NCBI GenBank assembly: GCA_000727475.1 | Contig: KL647309.1 | Coordinates: 1,123,820-1,187,819 of the forward strand | DNA length: 64,000 bases | Reading direction: 5' to 3' | DNA from: Sarcocystis neurona | Lineage: Eukaryota > Apicomplexa > Conoidasida > Eucoccidiorida > Sarcocystidae | Notes under the pieces: model-generated | The model's database searches: none | Seen by the model: only the letters and a program-made list of their open reading frames with translations | Told to the model about the DNA's origin: nothing | Position numbers and translations under genes: made by a program | Shown here: one piece after another, positions 26,448 to 37,500 of the stretch | How the letters are laid out: the number at the start of each line of letters is the position of its first letter | Position numbering within the stretch: the first letter of the stretch is position 1

Positions 26448-29400
26448 CTTTATCATGGAAGGGGTCCACGAATGTGATTTTTTCCAGCGGAGGGGTCTGG
26501 TGCCCGTATCAATAAGCAAGAATTCAGAGATACCGGATGATGCAGCGTGGTCTTCGTAGTATGCGAGATGCTTTGGGACAGCTTCCTGTAGACGGGGAGC
26601 GTATCACCACTGTTCATTTGTTTTACAAACCACTAAATTTCCACACGCGTTCCTTTTAGGCGAAATCCGCTCCCCACAATATGAAGAGCACTGTGAGCGC
26701 ATGACAGTCGGACTTCGCCTGAAGACGACACGGGTGGCATTGAAGCAGTGCTGTGACAGGCGATCATTTGCAGGATGTCCTTCCAAAAAGACAGCATACA
26801 GAAATCGAGCGAATGCTGCACGCTACAGCAGCTTTCCGTCCACAAATGAAATCCGAGGCGTCCCTGTCAACGGCGTAGATTCCACGACAATATCGTAAAG
26901 GAGCTGTGGACCGACAACGGGACGTACGGGCATGCAGATCCCCCTCTCTTCGTGGTGCGCTGTGGGGAGGCAGACAACCGTGCTGTACGTTGTTTCCCGA
27001 AAGGAAACGAGCTGAATTGCTGGGAGACGGCCACTTCGACGGCTACTTTACCTGATGCGCCAAAATAACGAATGCCTCACTCAAATAGCCATATCGCTTG
27101 GACGGCGTGCATTCCGTGGTGCACGATCGTGGGAGCAAAAACTTCAGGGTGGTGTGCCACCTTGTCGGGAGATGTAGAACAAAGGTCAGTATGACAGAGA
27201 GAAGACAACAGTGTCAACGGACGCATGGCGCGTGCTTCCGCATGAGGCGACTTCTTCTTCCACGTTCGCATTGCCCTTATCCTGATACAAGGAGGCCACG
27301 ATTCGCCAGGGGCCCGTAGCGGTTTGACATAACCAAGCTGTGCAAGTACGGGTCAGGCAGTTAGTCGACCTACGCTCTTTTGGGTAGCGTCTTCCGCGCA
27401 GACGCAACCTCGACTCGACATGGGGGCACGGCGAGTCTTTGAAGGGTTGCCCGCGAACAGCGACTTTTTTGTGTATGTCAGTTGTCCGCCTGTACGGCAG
27501 ATGTCAGTAGGTGCACCCAGCTGGCGTATCAGTGCCACAGCAACGGTGGCTAACCACCTGCTAGGTGGATATGCATGCGCGTGCCGGCGCACACTCCGTA
27601 AGGAGACGGGCCAGCCGTGCGCGCTAGTGGCTCTTCGTGCCTGAGCAAACGGCGTAAAACTGGCACCACAACCACCTCTTTGACGATCTATACCCGAGCG
27701 TCGTAGGAGAGTGTTTTTCAGTACGACTTCCGTGCAGCTACTTGAGCAGTCCCCAACCAGTGGATGATGTCTACGCACGCGACATAGGACAGGGAAGGGT
27801 AAGCGGCCTTTAAGGTGCGAATGTGTGCCGGAGGCTGTATTGCCTTGTGGGTTCAAGACACAAACGAACGCATGACGTCGTGGGTGACTGGCTTACGGTA
27901 GTCCGCTAGGATGGGACTTTGATCCTGGTACGCAGATTATCATTGTCACCCCCAAGTACAGCAGGTATGAACACCGCCCTCCACGAGCCACTTCAGCAAA
28001 GCACATCGTGCAGAACTTGATGTGCCCCTTCAGCCGATTTCACACTCTTCGTAAGATACATCAAAGTTTTTGACGTGGCGGTGTAGCGCTTCTGCACCAG
28101 TGGCCGACAGACCTTCTCAGATATCCGCATTGTGTCGCATCCCCCTGTGTAGATTCACGCGATGTAGGAATCGCTTTCACACGAGTAGAGGCGGAACACT
28201 GTCGACATTGGTGGGGGATTCTGGGATGCGACAGCGAGGCGCAGGTGCGGAAGGACCCACTGTGCTCTCGTACAATATTGCACATGTCATCTTCGAGTAC
28301 GTATGACACGCGCCATCCCCTCCTTTAAAGGGACTTGAGGCGACAGGCTCCATGTGTCTAATGGCGCATAGGGTGTAAACAACAGCGGAAAGCGGACTAG
28401 AGAGAAATGCCGTGTGAAATCAAGGAAGTGCAGAGTTGTTCTCTGCGGAAGACACGTTACTGGACAGTTGAGCTAAAACTGAGGCTTTCCCCGTCCCTGC
28501 CCTCCGCTTGATTCATCCGCAAAATGCCACGCAGTAGGAGAAATCAACTGCAGGAGCTTGGAGAAGCGTGGCGACGGCTTTCACAGTGTGTCTATCGCAC
28601 TTTTGTCTTTCGTAAATCAAGTTCTGGCGCGTAAAAAACTGCCCATAAAGGAGCGGCATGGACCTGACTGGAACGTCATGCGCAGTGTCCATCACGGAAG
28701 TTACGTAAGATTACCTAACATAAAGTCTAGGGGTCTGCAAATTCTGTAACATGTGTTCTTGCTGGTGGATGAGTAATTCGCAGGCGAATTACGGGATCGG
28801 CGTGGAACTATTTGATTTCCAATTCTGTATGTTGCACAGTACGTTTACAGCAATTACCATGCAGCTATACCACTGCGCATCCAATTATCATCGTTGCAGA
28901 AGACACTCGTGCAAAAGAAAGAGGCCTACGTGAGATTGTGCTTAGAGGAAAATGACTACTCCTCAGGAGTCTCCCCTGCCGTTTTCTGACTGTGTTACCG
29001 TGTGGAGGCCACCTCGCTCAGCACTGCGTCCAGGCGGCACTAAAAACGATTTGCATCCGACAGCAACCTCACGAGTTCTCGTCGTTCCGTTAACCGGACT
29101 GACTGACTCATTAGGGGCTACGAGTCACTCTCGAAATGGTTGGTGTCCATCTGCTTAGGGAGTGGTGACTGGCATGCATTTCACGAACTGTTCGCCTGCT
29201 TATTATGGAGAGCGGGGACGATCGTTGGGAAGCGGAAACGGTATGCGGACCGTGTGCGCAGTGCCATTGGTGTCGAGCGCCCTGCTCACATCAAGCGGAT
29301 TGGTTGGACGTGGACTAGATGGATGGGGCGCAGGGGGCTAGGGTCCACGCACTCAAATGCAGGGGCCCGGCTCGAACTCCAGCGGACTGGTTGGACGTGG

Positions 29401-30658
29401 AGTAGATGGATGGGGCGCAGGGGGCTAGGGTCCACGCACTCAAATGCAGGGGCCCGGCTCGAACTCGAGCTCGGTCTCCTGGAAAACGAATTCGATCCTC
29501 GATTTCCGTGCAGGTTCGCACCTTTCGGACACACGAGGACGCTGTGAATCCTTTACCAAAGAACCGAGCGAGTGTGCCAGAAGAGGGCACAAGCAGGAAG
29601 ATGAGTGATACTAACTCTGATGCAGGAGAATACCACGCGACCGTCGGCGGGATGTTGACTGCAGCCGCCCACTTATACGTCAAGGTAGCTGCATCAGGCA
29701 AACGTATGCGAAATTGTCCAACGTGAACATCTATGGTGCGCCACCCATGTTTTCTAAGCATTTATTGATGCGCCGCTAACGCTTTTAGTCCCCCGTTAGC
29801 TAGCGGGCAGGTGAACACTCGGCGCATCCTTATACATACTGTGTGTTGGTCGATTCATCTGCACAAGATATCAACACGAGAATACTGCACGTAGGTTTCC
29901 CCTCCGCTCTCCTGCTGCTGTGCTACTCCCCATCACCACAGACGATGACTCACACACACACCTCGTCTGGAGGGTGCCCCGACGAAAAGAACTGCTGGCT
30001 CGCCGGGGTATAACTTGTGTAAGCTGAAGTACCACCGCTGTAGAGTCCTGCCTACACATCAGGGAAAATATTAAGGATCTGAGGCACCGACACCTTCTGC
30101 CATGTTGTGGGGCCCCAAATCGGGCACGAAAGAACAAGCAGGCACGATTTACAACTCCAGAGTACATGTGGCGAGGAGATCTCGCTGTTTTGCATAATCT
30201 TGTCTGATATGAGCGCGTTCTGCGTCAACTGATTGCGCAACACAAATTGCATCAAGAATACGATCGAAAACGTACTCTTACTGCAGTAAAATTTTCCAAA
30301 ACCGTCCAGTTTTCTGCGACTGCCCCAGGAAATCAGCTTTCCTCTAGTAAGAGACTCCTTGGCAAGAACGACAGATTGCCCAGTGACATCAGTTTCACCT
30401 TTCACCGAAGCCGTGTCGTGGGAACTCATATGTGCTTGAGGTAATGCGCGTTCAGCGGGGACGAGCAGCCGGCCTCGCGTATCCAGAAGAATTCTATCAA
30501 AGGAACATCGACACCGATGCACTGTTCTACAGCCAGCATTGTGTAGTGTATGCAGAAGCTGATTTCTGGTCAGCCCAAGACTTCCCTCGACAGGCTTGTC
30601 CAGTAGCAAGCATTACGGCGTGCAACGCAACTAGACAAGCGGGAGCAGTGACGCAAGC
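26448..30658. other. Long divergent intergenic region between UPRT and ZMYND12
   Basis: About 4.2 kb between two genes whose 5' ends face each other. Open frames of up to 185 codons (30052-30609 minus, 27353-27856 minus) resemble nothing known and have no clear splice sites. It contains an almost perfect 87-bp tandem duplication at 29295-29468. An unrecognised gene with small exons could be hidden here. Confidence 0.45.
29295..29468. repeat. 87-bp tandem duplication, two copies
   Basis: Copies at 29295-29381 and 29382-29468 start 'gcgga.tggttggacgtgga' and differ at only a few bases, so the duplication is recent compared with the other repeats here. The unit is a multiple of three and stays open in more than one frame on both strands. 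That by itself is not evidence of coding. Confidence 0.85.
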
Positions 30659-33498
30659 ATGTCAGCAGTCAAAATTCAGCGAGTTGCTCTTCCGAAAGGC
30701 GTTACCCCGAAGTGTGAGATATGCGGGGAACCAGCTGAATACCGCTGCAGCAAATGCCCAACGCACTACTGGTGGGTCAAAGAATGTACGGGTTGTCCAA
30801 TGTACGGCGAGGTCCCCGGTACCCACCAATTGATCCGTGATGACGAGGGCTGTGCCGCTACGCGTCTGTGAGATGCCGCAGTTATCATCTGTTCTAATAA
30901 AGGTGCATGAGATGCCTTAGTTATCATCTGTTCTAAAGAACGCCTTGGGGACGACTGCAGATGTCGACCGCACCTACCTCTCACACCGAGGCGGTTCTAG
31001 TCATATGTCGTGCGCGCAGCACCGTGCGGCATTTCGACATCGACTGGAAGGGCATTCTGCATTTGATCTATCAAGACGTGTCCGCTCTGGCAGAGCGGCC
31101 CGCTGCGGGGACTGAGAGGGAGAGGGAGAAGAAAAAACAAGAGTCTGCAGCGCTGCAGGTGGGTGAGACCACAACTTTCTAACGCGCGCCAACGGAGCTA
31201 CGAAAGCCCAACACCGTGGTGCGTAACCATTCAGTAGAACTTTCCATGTCGGCATTGGAGTAGACAGGTTACAGCAAGGTAGCCGCCGAGCAAAACGTGC
31301 CCCGCCTACACGGCGGCGAGGCCTGCAGGTGATTCAGAACCCCATGCACACGATGCTGCCATACCAGCCATTTTGCGAACAACTTTTGCGGCGATCCCGA
31401 CACTCTATATATTATAGAATGGCAGATTTCTCTTGACAAATACATAACCTTTCGCCGCATCCTGTTGAATGGAACGTTTGAAGAGCAAGATACTTGCTGT
31501 CAGCGTGGCGACGGCCAAGACGTGGGTTATTAAAGGGGAGTATCAACTCGCAGTGGCCGGCGCGCTTTACGCCCTAAAGATGGCGGAACTGCTGTACGGA
31601 CACGAGGCCGTGGAAGCAGTACCGACGTATCTTCTTCTGGCAGAAATCTATTTAGGTGACCAGTCGAGATAAACACAGCCTGCAAGGCACTGCCCAAGTG
31701 CAGATGAGCTGTATCGGTGAACAACGCACTCACCGGTCGCTCCACTCTGAATCGTGAGACGCAACCTGCTTCCTCTGTGCACTCTTTTCGACCACAACGT
31801 CCTAGGATGAGTATCCTGCTATGCAGTGCCTCTGAATTCAGAACTTGGACAACTTCCGTCAGCTGACGACTTGCTTACACTGGTACGTCGCATTCTGCGT
31901 ACGTACCCGTACGCGAGCTTTTTCCACGAGTTCTCAGCACCCGCACAGACCCTGACTCTCTGATACAAGTTACCACGGTATACACTCATGTGCTTCTTCA
32001 ACAGGCCAGCTGGGCTGTCTTCAAGAACTCAAGTAATCAGGATGCACTGCGTCCTCTACTCTACCGTAACTTCGGCAGGCTATACTCGGCGCAAAACCGG
32101 TGCGAGGAAGCGCTGAAGGCATGCGCATTGGATGTAAGCTGTCTATGTGGAAGGAGACAGTCGCTCTTCATAGCGCGGCAACAGTGCATTTCACGACTAG
32201 GCCGTCCCTCAGCCGCTTCACTGCGTAGCGGACGAATATATTTCTGCTGTATTCACGACAACCTCAGACAAAAGCGTTCTCTATTGTACACGGGTCTGCT
32301 CGGAAACTACACCTGTTTCGATCTGTCTGCGTTTAGGTGTACTATTCGACGGAGAAGTATGGCCCGGACGCGTTTGAAACGGCCCTTTCCTATTACTATA
32401 TGGTACACCCCAGTGCTTCAGCGACACAGCATTTGAAGGCGATGTCATCACTGTCCAGGGCGACTCAATGGAGGATTTTGACTCCACGGGAGAAACACTG
32501 CTTGGCTGCTCATTCGCTTCTACCAATTTCCCCGATGGTACAGGTCCCGAAATTCCACGAGGCCTACACATTTATCTGCGCTGACCGCAGGCACGCGCCT
32601 TCGAAAAAAGTAAAAAGCCAATGCGTTGTGCCTTCCGCTTTTACGAACAAGTCTGCAACATCTACTTATTATGGTTTGAAGAAACCGCGATCCAAGCAGT
32701 TCCAAAGGTCATTGCGACTGAAACACCGTCAGTGAGTGATGAGCAAAGCACAGGTTAGTGTGCAAGCCTCACACCGAGGGAAAGAAATCTTGAAGGTGCA
32801 GAGAGGAAGAGCTCCTTTCTTCTTGCGGATGGAGGTCGGAGGCGACACGACACGGTTGTTTGTAAGGCAGCGTCTGCGCGTGTCACCTTGAAAATATCGT
32901 ATGACAGGGGACATCGAAGTTTATGAAGCAATTAGAATAACTCGGCAAATTCAGCAGCATACCGGTGACGCGCAAGGTGCGCAACATAAGCTGGCAAGTG
33001 AGAAGCACACAATGCGCATCTGCTTAAAAGCTTTGTCACTCGGATGCTCTCTTTCGCACATCTCCACAACCTTGAAGTGGCCGCATGTACAGCCAGAGTT
33101 TCTTTTTTTAAACCGCTGTGCTGTGCAGTAAGAAGCAGGCGCTCTACGCGAAAGCTAAGGCACCTCTTCAAGGTCCTGTGTGGTTTAGCTTCTCTTCTCT
33201 GCAGACGTCGCCCTCATGGCAAACGCCGTTCTCCTGGCTAGTGTAGGGAACTACAAGGAAGCCCTGTCGCAGCTTAGTCACGTAAGTGATTACGCAGCGT
33301 AACGGTAGGAGCGTATGTGATGTACAAGGCAGACGTTTCAAGCGTGCACCTCCTCTTCACGGCCTTCTGTGGTGATGAACATTTACTGCTTCGCAGGCCT
33401 CTGCTAGCATCGAGAAGGCTTTTGGCCCCGACCATGCCCTGAGCAGCAGGTGCCACAAATATTTGAAAGCTGTTGAAGAAAGACAGAAGACATCCTGA
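30659..33498 (+). CDS. ZMYND12: ZMYND12 (MYND zinc finger plus TPR-like flagellar protein)
   Basis: Matches human ZMYND12, a sperm-flagellum protein that associates with TTC29. Start Met 30659 gives the family opening '(V)ALPKGVTPKCEICGEPAEYRC'. Supported exons: 30659-30771, 31020-31158, 31484-31655, 31827-31882, 32005-32133, 32337-32402, 32591-32731, 32908-32997, 33205-33281 and 33397-33498 (TGA). The MYND ligands C19, C22, C30, C33, C38, H42 and H52 are present, but the position of the last Cys is Tyr55. The rest is helical TPR-like sequence: AVPTYLLLAEIYL, LLYRNFGRLYSAQNRCEEALKA, EKYGPDAFETALSYYY, YEAIRIT, LLASVGNYKEALSQL. A small exon is probably missing between 32731 and 32908, because the phases there do not meet (0 to 1); two overlapping candidates lie at 32.80-32.87 kb. 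The acceptor of exon 3 is uncertain. It is followed 1 kb downstream by CFAP61 on the same strand. Confidence 0.92.
30868..30942. repeat. Short direct repeat in ZMYND12 intron 1
   Basis: A 38-bp unit 'gagatgcc.agttatcatctgttctaa' is present twice with two or three differences. It lies inside the first intron between 30771 and 31020. Confidence 0.75.
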
Positions 33499-34547
33499 GA
33501 CGCAGTCACCTGCAAATTGCGCCTCCTACGAGGCGGTAGTCTTAGCCTACGTCTTAAACCTTCACACGAGTGCTTGGAATTTCGCTCCCCCCACGCCGAA
33601 GGGCTCCGCGACCGTTGTGTGGCTCGCGTAGGTGAAACACACTGCACAGTCACCGCGCGGCGCGTACGTGGTCTTCGGTGAGCTCGTCGCACGCCACAGT
33701 TCGTCACAACAGGCGCCCGGGTAACAGCAAACACTTGTTCAACTGGAACTTGGATAGGATTTTACTGTTTCATTCGTCCTTCCTTCTCACTTGGTATGAC
33801 ACCGTCACTTAGCGGGGACATCTCAAGTAGTGTGGCCTTTTGTCTGTATAACGCCAAGCGGTATATTTGCTCATGCGGGTCCGTCTCAGCGGATGATCCC
33901 CATGCCGTGACCTCTCTCGTCCCGGTACTGCCTACATGGTTGCGATTTCACATGTTGTGCCGCCCGCGTTCACCCTTTTGATGACCCAAGAACTCTTCCA
34001 AAAATCAGCCGATGAAGCCGGTCCGAACCACGCGACAACGGGATTCTACTTCCCAGTGTGCTCATGAGCATTCGTTTTGACGTGTGGTAACATACTTATG
34101 CTCCTTACATACGATGAAGCGTACGACAATGAGTCACTATATAAGGGATCAGACGGCGAAAAGAAAGTCTGCCCACAACAGTGGGCTTGAAAATTTTTTC
34201 CGCATGAGGCGCAAGCCCCACAGAGCAACACGTGCCGCCCCCCCTCTTGAGGAGGATAGGTTTGTAGGAGTCATTTGGTAGTTAATTAGGTCAGCCACTT
34301 CCAGACTATTCTAGCCAATTGTACGTGAAAGCGGTGAGAAGGAATCTGGCGCCGAGAATTTGGGATTGTGTAAAAAAACCGTTGCTGATATGTCGAACCA
34401 CCCGGACCACCTTCGAGGGTAGAATGAGTGGAGAAAAAATTTCGCTCAGGACAAAGCTAGAGATCGATACTCCTGCATGTACCACTTGGCACTGAGGCCT
34501 AAGAAGCAGTCATTCCAATTAGGTTTCTGCCACATTCGCCAGCCACA
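33499..34547. other. Spacer between ZMYND12 and CFAP61
   Basis: About 1 kb without a recognisable gene between two co-oriented axonemal genes. It should hold the ZMYND12 3' end and the CFAP61 promoter. No repeat or motif stands out. Confidence 0.5.
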
Positions 34548-37500
34548 ATGAGACAGCAAGGCGAAACGGAACCCGTTGTGAAATCCCGATGTAGCCTTGT
34601 GCTTAAGTGTCGTGCCGCACGGACCAAAACGCCCCCGAACGCAGAGAAATATGAGAAGCGCGCGGAGAGTCCTGGGCGCTCACACCGGCGCCTTGTAGCC
34701 AGACTGGCTTGCAAAGATGATTCTCCTAGTATTAGTCAACTAATCGACGACTTCTTACACAGATACGCAGCTGACTGCGATGAGCGCCAAGACTTCTTTG
34801 CTGGCGCGGGTACCGCGCGAGCGGGAGATCTCGATTATGGGATGAAGTCTAGGAGAGATTTTTTTGCTAGTTTTGGCTTCCTTTACTCTGCGGACGACCA
34901 CACTGCAGTAGAAGATCTCATAGATGAAAGTTACCAGTGCATTGTCGCCGAAGACTGCACGGGCGAAGTCGTCGGCTTCGCAGCATTAGGACATTCACCG
35001 AAAATTTTGGAAGTTGAAGCCTCGGATGAGGAAGAGGCTCTCTCCTTGTACCTGTTTAAATGGCCAGCACGGTTGTCACGTATGTATTGCTCGCACAGGG
35101 GCGTCGACACTACAACTACGTTTCAACACTCTGCGTTGGCCACCAGTGCGTCTGTGACGCCTCCGACGGCAGAAGCTGGATTCAACGAACTGGTGCTCCC
35201 AACGCCCCATCAATTGAAAGCGAACACCGAAGCCAGCGAAGAATCCGTGAATACATCCAACACTCTCTGGCTTAACTTCCTAGTGTGCCACAAAGCAGAC
35301 ACCGCCACGCTTCGGTGCATAATTGAAGCCACCTTTGCGTCCGCCTTCGAGTTGCAACATATACTCATGTTTAACCGGTGCGTCCTACTCATAGAGCTTG
35401 CACAGAAATGATACAATAAGGAATGACAGCTCAACAAGACAGACCAGCCCAGTTTCTTAGTGAACTTTGTGTTTCAGCGCGCAGAGCAGCTCTTTCTGGC
35501 ACCAGTGCGACAGGTGCGGCTGAAAATGCAGCCACCGATAAATTAAAGTTGTCACGTAGTGCACGTCAATGTGTCAACACTCCAAGGAGAGGGTAAAACT
35601 CGTGTAGGAGCCACTTGCGGGGTCTCTCATGCGAACTTTGGTCTATTCCGTGGTGTGTGGCAGAACTGCTTTGACAGTGTCCAGTTCGTCACCGCTCTTC
35701 GAACGTCTGGAGCCGTTGATAGACTCACCTTTGGAGAGAGAGTATACGACTCCTCGAGGCGAGCGAATGCTTCCTTCCATGTATCACTGCCGCAGAACGG
35801 CATGGGAACGCCCTCTAGAAGTTCGAGTGGCGGAAGTGGAAGACTACGATGACGTCGTCAAAATTTTTGATCAACAAACCGAGTTGCGTTCGGAAGACTA
35901 CGGGGAATTTTTCCTCGCAGAGCTTATAGGAGGCAAGCCACAAGCCGATATGGTCGAAAGACCGTCCCACAAGACAGATCACTTTGCGTCTGTGGATGTT
36001 GTGGCCTCGCTTCCTTTTCCCGTAGGGTAGAATCATCTGTGACGTAATGTTGCCTTGAACTGTGGCTCCAACGCCCGATGCAGGTCAGGACGAAGGCAAT
36101 AAATGCTTGATTGCAGAGGCTGACGGGGCTGCTGTCGGCCTCGCAGGGTTCACCACCGATGTCGATATTAACCTGTTGTACAACTGCTTCCACGTTGAAA
36201 GGCACAACTTCTTCGTTAAACCTGAATACCTTGAAAGAATTCAAACCACTAGGGTAGGGGGTACTCCGTTGCCGAATACTGTGGGCAGGTGTAGCGATAC
36301 TGTCTCTCCACCATGTGCCGAGGGAATCACTGAGCAATGCTTCTCAGTGGAATCATGTACAGGGGAAACTTCAGCGTAATTTTCAAATCACGTTGTTGGT
36401 CGTCTCCCTGCCTTTAGAAACTGTTGACACACCGTCGTCAACTGTCGTCCACACTCGTCGACTTTTCCGGCGGTAAGACTTCAACTCTATTCAGCACAAC
36501 ACTGAACACAAAGGTTCGTTTCGTTCATAACTGCACCACTCAAGCAGCGGGTGACTTCTCGGCATTCGGAAACTGAAGTCTAAGGGATTCTCCCGTCTTC
36601 CCTTTCTTTTGCAGGGGAACACCAAGGCACGGTAAGCCCAGTCGCAGTCGGAGACTACCTTCAAGAAATCTTCTCGAATATTCCGGGTAAGCCTAGGACT
36701 TCTCACTAGGCCAACTAAAGAGTTTTGATAGAAATTCGATACGCAACGCCGTCAAGATCCCTGGAGGTGCACACTCTTGATGTGTTCTCAGGCGGGTTCG
36801 ACCGGTTGCTTGCCTCGGTGGCTCTGAATGAAGAAGGATTGATGCCGGTTTCAGGGATGATTCACGCTCTGAAAAAGGTATCTCTCCTCGTAGATGTTTA
36901 TCACGTGAAGGAGCCTTCTATGGATATTTACAGCGAGTACGAACGACTTCGTACCCAAGGGCGAAACTCTCTGCGCATAGGCGCACGCGCGCGCTTTCTC
37001 ACGAGAGGGGGCCACCGCGCTACTGGTGTGGTCTTTGTGGTCACAACACTCATCCTGCTGACAGGGGGTCCAAGTGCTGCCCAGCGCTCCTCAACTTGTG
37101 GATTTGAAGGAAACTGTTCTCCTTATCATCTGGCAGGTCAGCAGGCCCAGTCGGAGCTGTTTCTATTTCCTCAGCCGTGTGGCCCCCCTTTGTCACTTCA
37201 ATCAATACACTTCGTTATTCCACTCAGCTCTCACAGCTAATCAGCACAGCAGCTCCATTGTACGGCCTGAACCACTGGAGGGTCAATTTTTTCACCGCGC
37301 ACCGCCATGGTGCCAGGTACACACTGATGATCCATCAGGATCCACTTGGTTAACCAGTTTTTTCTACATATGTTTTGTTTACAGGTGCACTTCACCCTGG
37401 CGAATATTCGGTCGTCTGTGGCATTGCCGTCTGCCCTAGTAGCGTCTGCTCTGCAGATGTTTACTGGAATCGACTGCATGCAGGTGCGTGGCCCACTTTC

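Noticed and set aside
32500..32590. An extra ZMYND12 exon (starting GDSMEDFDSTGETLL)
   Set aside because: Including it breaks phase with the next exon; joining 32402 directly to 32591 aligns with the family without a gap.
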